Shown here one piece after another: positions 24,558 to 33,232 of a stretch of DNA of 64,000 nucleotides. The DNA lies in contig NZ_CAJPNR010000002.1 of NCBI RefSeq assembly GCF_905372115.1, positions 72,872 through 136,871 of the forward strand, given 5' to 3'. Positions within the stretch are counted from its first letter, which is position 1. Each line of letters starts with the position of its first letter. This DNA comes from an uncultured Streptococcus sp. (GTDB taxonomy: Bacteria; Bacillota; Bacilli; Lactobacillales; Streptococcaceae). Made by a program: the position numbers and the translations under genes. Below the pieces are notes generated by a model. It was not told the origin of the DNA. It saw only the letters and a program-made list of their open reading frames with translations, and made no database searches.

Positions 24558-25310
24558 TTAAAGACTGTCCTTGCTCAATTCCAACAAAACACTGACTGCA
24601 GTCAAGGCATAAAGCGGAGCGGTTTCAGCTCGCAGGATACGTGGACCTAGACTAGCGGAGACAGCCCCTGCTTGGCGAAAAACTGCTATTTCTTCTGACG
24701 AGAGACCGCCCTCCGGTCCGAAGATAAAGAGGACTTTTGCGCCGGCTGCCAAGCCCAACAGAGCCCGGACTAGAGCTGCAGTTTCCCCTTCTTTGGCCGA
24801 TTCTTCATAGGCCACGATGATGCGGTCAAAGTCTGCCAAAGCCGCCAGAAAGGCTGCCTTTTTATCAAAGAGCCGAACCTCCGGAATCAAGTTTCGCTTG
24901 CTCTGCTCTGCTGCTCCCTGGGCAATTTTCTCCAGCTTTTCACTCTTTTTGGATAGCTTTTTGCCATCCCACTTAACCACCGACCAGTCAGCTGGAAAGG
25001 CCCAGATAGCACTGGCTCCCAGCTCTGTTGCCTTTTGAGTGATAAACTCCAACTTGTCACCCTTGGGAAAACCGGAAGCAATGGTCACTTGAACCGGCAG
25101 CTCGGTATTGTCTGCTAGCTCCTCCAAGATTTCCAAACTCTGCTGGCTGGGATCCAATACCCGAGCCAGCCGTTTTATGCCATCATCAAAGACCAGCGTA
25201 ACTTGGTCGCCCTCTTTGAGCCGCATGACTGAAAACATATGTTTGGCCGTGTCCTTATCCGTGACCACCAGAGGAGACTGAGGATTTCCTTTTATAAAAT
25301 ACTGTTGCAT
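24558..25310 (-). CDS. rsmE: 16S rRNA (uracil1498-N3)-methyltransferase
   Basis: A 250-aa SPOUT-class methyltransferase that methylates U1498 of 16S rRNA with SAM. The N-terminal PUA-like domain includes HMFSVMRLKEGDQV. The knotted C-terminal domain carries the family motifs FIFGPEGGLSSEEI and LGPRILRAETAPLYAL. The ATG abuts the prmA stop directly, so the two are co-translated. prmA-rsmE is the standard order in firmicutes. Confidence 0.95.
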   Translation of the reverse strand: MQQYFIKGNPQSPLVVTDKDTAKHMFSVMRLKEGDQVTLVFDDGIKRLARVLDPSQQSLEILEELADNTELPVQVTIASGFPKGDKLEFITQKATELGASAIWAFPADWSVVKWDGKKLSKKSEKLEKIAQGAAEQSKRNLIPEVRLFDKKAAFLAALADFDRIIVAYEESAKEGETAALVRALLGLAAGAKVLFIFGPEGGLSSEEIAVFRQAGAVSASLGPRILRAETAPLYALTAVSVLLELSKDSL

Positions 25311-26267
25311 CTAACCACCTATCACGCCTGAAATATCCTGCGTTTTCTTAAAGACACAGGCATTCCATTCACCCTGAATCATATGCGTTTCCAGGAAAAA
25401 TCCTGCTGCTTCTGCTGACTCGCGCACCATTTCCCACTTCTCAGAAATGATCCCACTCATAATCAGATAGCCCTCATCCTTGACTAGACGATAAGCATCA
25501 TCTGTCAGATGGATGAGAATATCGGCCAAGATATTGGCAACAATGACATCCGCCTCGATTTCTACGCCTCGGAGAAGATCACCTGGCGCCACATGAATGT
25601 TCTCCATACCTGGATTAAGCTCGATATTTTCCTGCGCCACTCGAACCGCTACCTCATCTAAATCATAGGCGTAGATGTCCTTAGCGCCTAAGAGAGAGCT
25701 GGCAATGGAGAGGACGCCGCTGCCTGTACCCACATCCAACACCGTTTCTCCGCCCCGCAAGACCTGCTCCAGCGCAAAGAGGCTCATCTTGGTCGTCGGA
25801 TGAGTGCCTGTACCAAAGGCCATACCAGGATCCAGCTTGATAATCTTCTCACTAGCTGTCGCCTCATACTCCGTCCAGGACGGCACAATTGTCAAGTCAT
25901 GGGTGATACGAGCCGGCTCAAAGTATTTCTTCCAGTTATCCGCCCAGTCTTCCTCAGCCAGTTCCTGCCGAGTCAGCTGAATATCTCCCGTCTTTAATCC
26001 GAAGTCATCCAGCTCAGCCAAACGCTCATTAGCCTTGGCCGCAATGGCCTCTATATCCACCGAATCCGGGTAGTAGCCGGTAATCCGGACCCGTTCGCTC
26101 TGCTCCACTTCTGGAAAAAGCTCGCCGTACTGGTCGACCTGCCCCAGATAATCTGCACTGTCATCAATGGCCACACCCTGACTGCCCAGCTCAATCAGAA
26201 TATTAGAGGCCGCTTCCTCCGCCTCCCGCTTCACTTCAATCGTTAATTCTTGCCAAGTGTCCATCAT
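25311..26267 (-). CDS. prmA: Ribosomal protein L11 methyltransferase
   Basis: A 318-aa SAM-dependent methyltransferase that trimethylates L11. An N-terminal substrate-binding domain is followed by the class I fold: LDPGMAFGTGTHPTT, then motif I VLDVGTGSGVLSIAS, and the N(I/P)L-type catalytic loop VIVANILADILI. Two adjacent ATGs start the frame and the ribosome site is weak. A 141-bp gap with a GTTCAGTT/AACTGAAC hairpin (about 26370-26396) separates it from the GNAT gene upstream, so expression may be partly independent. Confidence 0.95.
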   Translation of the reverse strand: MMDTWQELTIEVKREAEEAASNILIELGSQGVAIDDSADYLGQVDQYGELFPEVEQSERVRITGYYPDSVDIEAIAAKANERLAELDDFGLKTGDIQLTRQELAEEDWADNWKKYFEPARITHDLTIVPSWTEYEATASEKIIKLDPGMAFGTGTHPTTKMSLFALEQVLRGGETVLDVGTGSGVLSIASSLLGAKDIYAYDLDEVAVRVAQENIELNPGMENIHVAPGDLLRGVEIEADVIVANILADILIHLTDDAYRLVKDEGYLIMSGIISEKWEMVRESAEAAGFFLETHMIQGEWNACVFKKTQDISGVIGG

Positions 26268-26408
26268 TAAAATACCAAGCCCGTAAAACCTAAGACCAAA
26301 ATAGGAAATTCTCTGACGACGCTTGCGTCTATGAGAACCTTATCTTTTTTGACACAGTGTTTAGGGCAGGTTCAGTTTAGAAATTTAACTGAACAATCCT
26401 TTCTTTGT

Positions 26409-26879
26409 TTATTTCATTGTTTTCGTCATATAGACCATATCCATGCCCTCTTTTTCGGGCTCCGTATGGGTCTGATGATAGCCGTTTTTCTCATAAAAAG
26501 CCACCATGCCTTTATCTTGGAAAACCGTGCACAAATCCCATTGCATAACGGTGGAGAATTTCTCCTCTATCAGACCAAGCCCATCAGAGCCATATCCTTT
26601 ATTCTGGTACTCTGGCAAAATCGCCACTGTCCCAATCCAGCCTGCTGTCTGTTCGTCATTTGTATTCAAGCGAATAAAGCCCAGAATCTTCTCGTCGTCT
26701 TTGACAAAATAATAAAAACTATTAGGCCGCTCAACCAGCTTCCAGCGAATCCGCTCTCGCTCCTCCAGATAGGGGTCGTATTGATCATGATATTTTTCAT
26801 AAACAGCCTTAAAACTCGCTCGCTGAATGGCAATAATGGTCTCTAAATCCTCAGCTCCTGCCCGCTCAATATGAATCAT
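26409..26879 (-). CDS. GNAT-family N-acetyltransferase
   Basis: A 156-aa single-domain GNAT protein. The acetyl-CoA-binding motif A is VAILPEYQNKGYGSDGL, and motif B is near GMVAFYEKNGY. It starts in an ATGA overlap with the NUDIX gene, so the two are translationally coupled. The substrate cannot be predicted; relatives include ribosomal-protein and small-molecule acetylases. Confidence 0.85.
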   Translation of the reverse strand: MIHIERAGAEDLETIIAIQRASFKAVYEKYHDQYDPYLEERERIRWKLVERPNSFYYFVKDDEKILGFIRLNTNDEQTAGWIGTVAILPEYQNKGYGSDGLGLIEEKFSTVMQWDLCTVFQDKGMVAFYEKNGYHQTHTEPEKEGMDMVYMTKTMK

Positions 26880-27328
26880 GCTCGTACCTCCAAATAATCT
26901 CTCAACCTGTCCTGCAGCTGCGGAATAACCTTTTCATCTGATAAGAACTGGCTCACATCCATCATCTGATAAGCCTGTCCCTCATCGCCAAAGACGATGC
27001 TGACAAATTCATCCTGAGTGATGGTTCCCACCATAAAAATAGAGGTTTTGTCTGGATCAAGCATTCCTTGATATTCCTTAGCCCAGACAATATCCGCTTC
27101 TTCAAGCTTCAAACCAAGCTCTTCAAAAACCTCCCTTTGTACGCATTCAAAAGGCGTTTCCTCGTCCTCTCGGCCACCGCCCGGCAACTCCCACATATTG
27201 GGCCAAGGAATGGTTGAAATATCGTCTCGCAAGATAGTCAACAACTTGTCATCACTGATCAAGGCAATCTTGCAGCCAGAAAACTCCATCTGTTTGTGCA
27301 GCAAATCTAGTCCTTCAGCATTTGCCAT
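26876..27328 (-). CDS. NUDIX hydrolase
   Basis: A 150-aa protein with a complete NUDIX box in GGGREDEETPFECVQREVFEELGL (G..5..E..7..REU..EE.GU). It cleaves nucleoside diphosphate-linked compounds; a role in sanitising oxidised nucleotides is possible but unproven. The ATG at 27326-27328 follows AGGAGG with 5-nt spacing, whereas the two-codon-longer GTG start overlaps that site, so the ATG is preferred. It sits in the order DUF3013-NUDIX-GNAT. Confidence 0.85.
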   Translation of the reverse strand: MANAEGLDLLHKQMEFSGCKIALISDDKLLTILRDDISTIPWPNMWELPGGGREDEETPFECVQREVFEELGLKLEEADIVWAKEYQGMLDPDKTSIFMVGTITQDEFVSIVFGDEGQAYQMMDVSQFLSDEKVIPQLQDRLRDYLEVRA

Positions 27329-27337
27329 AAGCACCTC

Positions 27338-27808
27338 CTAATACCTCGGATAGGAATAAAAGTCAGTCTCAATCAAATCCGCTCTGCCATTTTCAAAAGC
27401 CTCAGCATTCCAAGCTATCTCAAACTCTGCTGCCTCTGGATCTGCTAAGAAGTCCATGAGCGCATCAAGGCCAGACTCAGCCGTTTGGGTTAGGAAATCT
27501 ACGAAATAAGCCAGAAACTCCCGTGACAGCCCCTTCTTAGGCTCATAGGGCAGGGTAGCCAGATAGTCCTCGGCCTCAAAACGAGACTTGACCGGATTGT
27601 AGAAAAGCACGGCTTCCTCAAAATAAATATCCTCAGCTGAGGCATTACCCTCAGCATCAACCGTCTCAATCCCGCCTGGATTTTGAACCTCAAGGAGAAA
27701 GGCTACTTCCACTGCATGATTCTTCTTGTCCCAGTTTATCTCATAGTCAAAAGGAAAGCTCTTCCCCATTTCCTCGTCCAATATCTCCAAAAAACCGTAC
27801 TTAGCCAT
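27338..27808 (-). CDS. DUF3013-family protein
   Basis: A 156-aa acidic cytoplasmic protein, conserved in streptococci next to prmA and rarA, matching DUF3013. It has no membrane segment. Alternating strand-like segments (HAVEVAFLLEV, FEEAVLFYNP) and an acidic C-terminus (FEIAWNAEAFENGRADLIETDFYSYPRY) are visible. Function unknown. Ribosome site AAAGAGGAAATC. It is first in the leftward cluster, with the rarA gene diverging 87 bp away. Confidence 0.75.
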   Translation of the reverse strand: MAKYGFLEILDEEMGKSFPFDYEINWDKKNHAVEVAFLLEVQNPGGIETVDAEGNASAEDIYFEEAVLFYNPVKSRFEAEDYLATLPYEPKKGLSREFLAYFVDFLTQTAESGLDALMDFLADPEAAEFEIAWNAEAFENGRADLIETDFYSYPRY

Positions 27809-27895
27809 GATTTCCTCTTTTCATTGTGATAAAATATTACTATCTACAATAGTAACACAAAAAGCCAAGAAAAACACTTGCAGAAAGGAAATCTT

Positions 27896-29164
27896 ATGCC
27901 AGAAAACCTCGCCCTGCGCATGCGGCCGACCAGCATTGATCAAATCATCGGCCAGCAGCATCTGGTCGGACCTGGAAAAATCATCCACCGTATGGTTGAA
28001 GCTAACCGCCTGTCCTCGATGATTCTCTACGGGCCACCCGGTATCGGCAAAACCTCCATCGCCTCAGCTATTGCCGGCACAACTAAATATGCCTTCCGTA
28101 CCTTTAACGCCACCGTAGATAGCAAGAAACGCCTGCAGGAGATTGCTGAAGAGGCTAAATTTTCTGGCGGCCTGGTTCTCCTGCTGGATGAGATTCACCG
28201 CTTAGATAAAACAAAACAAGACTTTCTACTGCCGCTCTTAGAAAGCGGTCTAGTCATCATGATTGGAGCAACGACAGAAAATCCTTTCTTTTCTGTCACC
28301 CCTGCCATCCGCAGCCGGGTTCAGATATTTGAGCTTGAGCCCCTCAGCAACGAAGACATCTGGACAGCCATTCAGCTAGCCTTGACGGATAAGGAGCGAG
28401 GATTTGATTTCCCAGTGGAGCTAGATGATGAAGCTCTGGATTTCATTGCTATCTCTACCAACGGAGACCTGCGCTCCGCCTATAACTCGCTGGACCTAGC
28501 CGTACTCTCTACCCCAGAAGATGACAAGGGCATTCGCCACATCACGCTCAATGTCATGGAAAACAGCCTGCAAAAGAGCTATATCACCATGGATAAGGAC
28601 GGAGACGGCCATTACGATGTCCTCTCTGCCCTGCAGAAGTCCATCCGTGGCTCCGATGTCAATGCCAGTCTCCACTACGCAGCTCGCCTCGTTGAGGCAG
28701 GAGACCTGCCTAGCCTAGCTCGACGCTTGACCGTTATCGCTTACGAAGATATTGGACTGGCAAATCCAGACGCTCAAGTTCATACCGTTACAGCTCTGGA
28801 GGCTGCCCAGCGGATTGGCTTTCCTGAAGCCCGTATCCTTATTGCCAATATTGTTATCGATCTGGCTCTATCTCCTAAGTCCAACTCAGCCTATCTAGCC
28901 ATGGACAAGGCCTTAGCTGACTTACGAAAGAATGGAAATCTTCCTATTCCCCGCCATTTACGAGACGGCCACTATGCCAGCAGCAAGGAATTGGGCAATG
29001 CACAGGACTATCTCTATCCTCACTCCTATCCTGGCAATTGGGTCAGGCAGGACTATCTACCCGACAAGATAAAAGACGCCAATTATTTCACTCCTAATGA
29101 GAATGGCAAATACGAGCGAGCCCTTGGAATGACCAAGGATAAGATTGATGACTTAAAAAAATGA
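27896..29164 (+). CDS. rarA: Replication-associated AAA+ ATPase RarA (MgsA)
   Basis: A 422-aa clamp-loader-like ATPase that acts at stalled replication forks with SSB. Walker A is GPPGIGKTS, Walker B is LLLDEIHRL, and sensor 1 lies in MIGATTENPFFSV. The C-terminal tetramerisation domain contains RGSDVNASLHYAARLVEAGD and HLRDGHY. The ATG at 27896 follows AAAGGA; a TTG frame 18 bp upstream is less likely. Divergent from the DUF3013 cluster, and followed by the 6S RNA-like locus. Confidence 0.93.
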   Translation: MPENLALRMRPTSIDQIIGQQHLVGPGKIIHRMVEANRLSSMILYGPPGIGKTSIASAIAGTTKYAFRTFNATVDSKKRLQEIAEEAKFSGGLVLLLDEIHRLDKTKQDFLLPLLESGLVIMIGATTENPFFSVTPAIRSRVQIFELEPLSNEDIWTAIQLALTDKERGFDFPVELDDEALDFIAISTNGDLRSAYNSLDLAVLSTPEDDKGIRHITLNVMENSLQKSYITMDKDGDGHYDVLSALQKSIRGSDVNASLHYAARLVEAGDLPSLARRLTVIAYEDIGLANPDAQVHTVTALEAAQRIGFPEARILIANIVIDLALSPKSNSAYLAMDKALADLRKNGNLPIPRHLRDGHYASSKELGNAQDYLYPHSYPGNWVRQDYLPDKIKDANYFTPNENGKYERALGMTKDKIDDLKK

Positions 29165-29196
29165 TGACATCGTTTGCAAAAAATCACATTTTTCTC

Positions 29197-29224
29197 TTGA
29201 ATTTTTCAAAATTTATGGTATCAT
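29197..29224 (+). promoter_or_regulatory. Promoter of the 6S RNA-like transcript
   Basis: TTGAAT (29197-29202), 16 bp, TATCAT (29219-29224). The expected start is near 29231, just before the closing stem of the RNA. Confidence 0.65.
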
Positions 29225-29230
29225 AATTAT

Positions 29231-29421
29231 AGAAACGCTGTGGTGTACGACTTCACACTTAAGTGTTGACCGACTATTTTTTGTATTATTAGGGAAACAA
29301 AAGACTTCTAACAGCATGCAAGCCGTGTCACGCGGAAGCAGCTTCAGTTAGAGCGAGTTGCCCACCTGCTTAATTGCGCGGGTTCAATACAAATCGTGAA
29401 GGTCCGGCACCAATACAGCTT
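29231..29421 (+). ncRNA. ssrS: 6S RNA candidate
   Basis: A non-coding stretch of about 190 nt between rarA and tRNA-Lys whose two ends pair into a long rod: 29237-29241 with 29415-29419, 29242-29245 with 29408-29411, and 29249-29256 with 29396-29404. Further inside, TTTGTATT pairs with AATACAAA (about 29285 and 29386). A long closing helix, a large internal bubble and an apical stem of about this size are the layout of 6S RNA, which sequesters the housekeeping RNA polymerase. The U-rich run at 29420-29426 after the closing stem can terminate it. No open frame fits. Assignment is from shape and location, not an alignment. Confidence 0.65.
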
Positions 29422-29429
29422 TTTCTATT

Positions 29430-29502
29430 GCCTCCTTAGCTCAGCTGGCAGAGCAGCGGACTCTTAATCCGTGGGTCGCAGGTTCGATCCCTGCAGGGGG
29501 CA
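29430..29502 (+). tRNA. tRNA-Lys (anticodon CTT)
   Basis: A 73-nt cloverleaf: acceptor GCCTCCT/AGGGGGC with one G-U pair, D arm AGCTCAGCTGGCAGAGC, anticodon arm GCGGA-CTCTTAA-TCCGT with anticodon CTT at positions 34-36, and T arm GCAGGTTCGATCCCTGC. The 3' CCA is not encoded. It starts 9 nt after the 6S-like RNA. Confidence 0.97.
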
Positions 29503-29518
29503 TAGAAATAGATAAGGA

Positions 29519-29545
29519 AAAGCCTTGATTTACAAGGCTTTTTTG
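29519..29545 (+). terminator. tRNA-Lys terminator
   Basis: Stem AAAGCCTTG/CAAGGCTTT with loop ATTTA, then T6. It is 17 nt past the tRNA. Confidence 0.9.
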
Positions 29546-29594
29546 TTTGTACTTTTATTGGTTATTCAAATCTTTCTCAATTTTAAAACGTATA

Positions 29595-30698
29595 TCACAG
29601 CTTCCCTTCCTCTATCTCTTTTAAAAATCTTGTCATATAGATCAAGTGTCCTTTATTTGTATGTACATTAGCATCTAGGTATTCCAAGCATTTCCTAGCT
29701 CTAGGAGTGACTGAATATAGAGCCTTTATCTTTTCCCTCATTTCTAATGCCTCTAATACCAGCTCTTCATCTTTCTTTGCTTCTTCTTGGGATTGCTTCA
29801 ATTCTGATTGTTTTAGCTCCTTTAATACCTTTACTTTTTCAGCAATATCTGTTAAATTACTCAGCTTTTCTTCATATTCGCTTCTTATACTGTTTCCTTG
29901 TTGTTGTAGCCATTTTTTTAATTCTTCAAAGCTCTCATAAAGGTTCTTCCGTTTTAGCAGCTTTATCTCCTCTTCTCTTTGGAGCCGCTCCTCCTCTAAT
30001 TTCCTTTCCTCTTCTAACTTATTTTTCCGTTCAATTTCCTCTTGTTCCCGCAACCGAGCAAGCCTCTCCTCTTCTTTTTGTTTAGCAACTCTATTCCTCT
30101 TCTCAGCCTCCTGCTCCTCTTGCTTCGCCTCCTTCCTCCACTGTTTCAATTTTTCTTTGTAGCTTTCAATATCAAATATTTCATTAAGTTCTGGATGAAG
30201 ATAATCATTTATGACATAAATGATACGCTCAATCTTATTATACGCCAACTGACGTTCCTCATTTTTTCTGCTTAAAGCCATTTTAAAAAGAATATAATCG
30301 TTCCATGGATTAAACTCATTTTCTTTATCCTCTTTAAAATAACCCTTACTATAAAAATCTTCCAGCATCTCTTCATCCATCACTTCACGAAGATCTTCAA
30401 ACTTTAGATTCTTTTTTAATTTATAAATTTTTTCTGCTCTCTTTATACTTTTAGTTAGTTCTTCATTTTCAAACTTCTCAATACAGGAAGAACCGATTGG
30501 AGAAAGCTCTATCCCAGAGACATCATTCCTAGTAATAGCAAATACCTTCTTGAGGCTTTTATGACCGCATAAACAACTTTGTTTTCTATCAGCATCAATT
30601 TTTACAAGTTCGGCTTTTGTCCACTCCATTTTTGCCTCTTCCCAATTATCCGCAATACTCAGTTCAATAACTGTCTCTTTCAATAGTTCCTCTGACAT
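29595..30698 (-). CDS. Hypothetical protein: N-terminal zinc-binding domain and long charged coiled coil
   Basis: A 367-aa protein that I cannot assign. Residues 20-75 contain W..A..EW, then CLCGHK and, 29 residues later, GSSCIEKF, a treble-clef-like C-x-C-G-H...C zinc pattern. Residues about 165-265 are an almost uninterrupted Glu/Lys/Arg heptad region (EEERLARLREQEEIERKN), a predicted long coiled coil, followed by further helices and a compact C-terminus (VTPRARKCLEYLDANVHTN). No signal peptide or membrane segment. Ribosome site AAGGAGATATAAA is strong. It is AT-rich and sits alone between tRNA-Lys and a large empty region, as accessory cargo often does; no integrase is present. Confidence 0.6.
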   Translation of the reverse strand: MSEELLKETVIELSIADNWEEAKMEWTKAELVKIDADRKQSCLCGHKSLKKVFAITRNDVSGIELSPIGSSCIEKFENEELTKSIKRAEKIYKLKKNLKFEDLREVMDEEMLEDFYSKGYFKEDKENEFNPWNDYILFKMALSRKNEERQLAYNKIERIIYVINDYLHPELNEIFDIESYKEKLKQWRKEAKQEEQEAEKRNRVAKQKEEERLARLREQEEIERKNKLEEERKLEEERLQREEEIKLLKRKNLYESFEELKKWLQQQGNSIRSEYEEKLSNLTDIAEKVKVLKELKQSELKQSQEEAKKDEELVLEALEMREKIKALYSVTPRARKCLEYLDANVHTNKGHLIYMTRFLKEIEEGKL

Positions 30699-31233
30699 TT
30701 TTATATCTCCTTATTCCAAATGTTGGTTCCTCAAATTGAGTGAATCTTCTCCTCAGATTTCTAGTACAAGTATAACAAAAAAGAAGATAATTGAGAACGT
30801 ATACATTTAATCCTCTAGATCATTTCCACACAAAAAATCCCCTTCCTTTAGGCACAAAAAGAAGGGGCATCGCATAGAAAAAACTACGAGAGAAGACTGA
30901 AGCAAAATATGTTTGACGAAAACCTGATAAAGATGGTCACACACCGAGCATATTCCTAAGGATGTCTTATAATTTTTTTGATTTAGGAATTAAGAAAGAT
31001 TATATATCAAGTTTTGATATGCCTCACGCTTGCATATCCAAGCGGCTTTCCCCGTAGTTCTGAACAACTAATTTGTTCTAGGAAACATCTTAGTTGCTTT
31101 TTATTTTAAAACAACTATATTACGGAACATCACAGTCTTGATTAACAAAAGGATACAAGATAGTGACTGATTGTAAAAAACATTCTTAATTCTTCTTTCT
31201 AAAAAGCGACCACTGCTAATTCGGAGTTGGAAT
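30699..31233. other. Long AT-rich non-coding region with RNA-like hairpins
   Basis: No gene could be supported on either strand. Two structures stand out. The first is a minus-strand terminator-like hairpin (CCCCTTC 30839-30845 with GAAGGGG 30861-30867, U run from 30832). The second is a plus-strand hairpin around 31066-31097 (CAACTAA with TTAGTTG) followed by TTTTTATTTT. These could end small RNAs or be relics of lost genes. A TATAAT at 30968-30973 lacks a convincing -35. Confidence 0.4.
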
Positions 31234-31263
31234 AAAAAATCTCTGTCCCTTAAGGGAACAGAG
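31234..31263 (-). terminator. Terminator of the LPKAG surface protein gene
   Basis: Stem CTCTGTCCC/GGGAACAGAG (one bulge) at 31241-31263, followed on the minus strand by a six-U run, 11 bp past the stop. Confidence 0.88.
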
Positions 31264-31273
31264 ATGAAATAAG

Positions 31274-33118
31274 TTACTTCTTCGAACGGAAGACAACGAA
31301 GCCTACCAAGCCTACTAGAGCTACTCCAGCAGCAATCATGATCCAGCTAGCATTCTCACCCGCTTTAGGGAGAACTTTCTTGGTTCCAACATTAGAGGCA
31401 TTTCCTCCGCCAGTACCATCGCCTGATTCGATGATCACAACAGTGCTTCCTGTAGTGCTGCTTGAGCTAGAAGTCGTGCTACTGCTGCTTGAGCTACTTG
31501 AACTAGAGCTGCTCTTAGAACTATTGTCCGAGCTAGGTTTCGGCGGTTGCGGAACTCCTGGAACTGGTGTATTGGTAATGTTCATACCATCAACAGTAGC
31601 TGTATAGCCATAAACACGGTCTTCAGTAACTGAGTAGACAATATCTTTTCCATCTTCACCAGTCGCTGGCAAGTCAGTGAACTCATACTTCCACTCACCC
31701 TTATCATTCGGACCAACTTCTTTATGATCGACTTCAACGCCATTTGCATAGAGACGAACGGTAATCTTGTCTGGACGTTTGCCATCTTTATCGTTGTCAT
31801 CATTCCAAGTCTTGGTACCTGAAGCGGTAACCAATGCCTTACGGTTGGTAAAGTCTTTGTAAATAATACCAGAACCATAATTTTTGAGCTGAGCCGCATT
31901 GACCTGAATCTCTTCATCTGACAGTTGGTAACCTTCTGGTGCCTTGGTTTCCTTAATCAGATAATGCTCCTTAATCAAGTTGCTGAAAGAAGCAATCCCG
32001 TTAGCATCACTGGTTGCTTTTTGAACAATTGTCACACCATCTTCATCGTATAATGTGAATTCAGCACCTGCTAAGGCTTTACCAGCTTCATCTTTCTTAG
32101 TCACCTGCACACCATAGACATCCCCATGTGCATAGCCGTTCGCACGTTGGTAACGGACAGCAACTGATGATTTTTGTTCTTCGATATTGTCTGCTCGCAT
32201 GATTGCTTCATTCGGGAAGACTGTTCCATCAGCCGGAACTGTAGGGAAGTTAACACGATAGCGAACATAGAAGCCTTCATTGGCACCGATATGCCCCATG
32301 TTAATGGTAAAGGAACGCTTGTCAGCAGCAAGATTAATCGTATAATTTGCTGTCACATCCTCGCGTTGCTGACTTAGTCGATAAGAGTTATCAGCTGGGT
32401 CAACAACCCATGAACCTTTAAGAATTTGGAAGCTGCTAAGATCAATTTCTCCGGTATTAAAGCCCAGAGTATCTGAAATAACAACATTATCCAGCTCTTG
32501 ATTTTGTTGGTTGATATTCAGACTGTAAGTAATGCTCTTGATATTATCCGCATTATTCCAGCCGTATTTTATGAAAGTATAAGGAGTTGCTTGGCCAGGA
32601 AGACCTTTATAGTCGATTTTTCCATACTCAATGATCTTCTTGCCAACGATAAGTTTCAGAGGAATTGAACCTTTATCTCTAGCTACTGTATGATCAACGC
32701 GAGCCAAGAGATGAACTTTCCCTTCAATATGAGAGCGAGTCAGGACATAGTCTGTATAAGTCAGTGTAAGCTGCTTAGAGCTTGCATCAACAACAGCTGT
32801 CGCTACGAGATTGCCGTCATCATCTTTGACTTCAAAATCAGCTCCCTCCAAGGCAAACTCAGCAGGAAGTCCAATGGTAGTAGTATCTCCTGGCTGAACC
32901 TTGCCATAATTGAAGGCAAAATTTGCGTCAATTTGAAATTTTTCCCAAGGGGAAAGGCCGTCAGTCAGTTCTTCACCTTTCTGATTGTAGACATTGATTG
33001 ATGTGATAACATCATCTACCGTGTTAGCTCTGGCAGATTGACTGCTAGAAAACAGGCTAAAGAGGAGCACAAAGGCTACTGAGAAAAAGCGCGCAATAGT
33101 ATGAGATATTTTTTTCAT
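31274..33118 (-). CDS. LPXTG-type (LPKAG) surface adhesin with SpaA and Cna-B domains
   Basis: A 614-aa cell-wall protein. The signal peptide ends near SARA. An SDR-like adhesion region (about 35-330) is organised like collagen- or fibrinogen-binding A domains (FAFNYGKVQPGDTTTIGLP, later FTINMGHIGANEGFYVRY). A SpaA-type prealbumin domain (VQVTKKDEAGKALAGAEFTLYD), a Cna-B domain (KTWNDDNDKDGKRPDKI), a Ser/Thr-rich stalk and the sorting signal LPKAG with a hydrophobic tail and RSKK follow. LPKAG departs from canonical LPXTG (Ala for Thr). No sortase or other pilin genes lie nearby, so it is likely a monomeric adhesin anchored by the housekeeping sortase. Ligand unknown. ATG chosen after ATGGAGGG; an upstream TTG frame is not credible. 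Confidence 0.82.
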   Translation of the reverse strand: MKKISHTIARFFSVAFVLLFSLFSSSQSARANTVDDVITSINVYNQKGEELTDGLSPWEKFQIDANFAFNYGKVQPGDTTTIGLPAEFALEGADFEVKDDDGNLVATAVVDASSKQLTLTYTDYVLTRSHIEGKVHLLARVDHTVARDKGSIPLKLIVGKKIIEYGKIDYKGLPGQATPYTFIKYGWNNADNIKSITYSLNINQQNQELDNVVISDTLGFNTGEIDLSSFQILKGSWVVDPADNSYRLSQQREDVTANYTINLAADKRSFTINMGHIGANEGFYVRYRVNFPTVPADGTVFPNEAIMRADNIEEQKSSVAVRYQRANGYAHGDVYGVQVTKKDEAGKALAGAEFTLYDEDGVTIVQKATSDANGIASFSNLIKEHYLIKETKAPEGYQLSDEEIQVNAAQLKNYGSGIIYKDFTNRKALVTASGTKTWNDDNDKDGKRPDKITVRLYANGVEVDHKEVGPNDKGEWKYEFTDLPATGEDGKDIVYSVTEDRVYGYTATVDGMNITNTPVPGVPQPPKPSSDNSSKSSSSSSSSSSSSTTSSSSSTTGSTVVIIESGDGTGGGNASNVGTKKVLPKAGENASWIMIAAGVALVGLVGFVVFRSKK

Positions 33119-33232
33119 AAATAATCCCTCCATTTTTCCTTTTTTCCTTTTTACTGAACATGTAAAAAACATTAAGATTTCTTTACATTTCCAATTTACT
33201 ACATATATTAGACTAGCATACGATTGACCATA

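Noticed and set aside
29231..29421. tmRNA, RNase P RNA or SRP RNA identity for the RNA before tRNA-Lys
   Set aside because: Too short for tmRNA or RNase P, no tag-peptide frame and no SRP Alu/S-domain consensus; the pairing of both ends fits 6S RNA better.
29430..31233. Integrated mobile element at tRNA-Lys
   Set aside because: No integrase, no repeat of the tRNA 3' end and no mobility genes were found; only an isolated accessory-looking gene is present.
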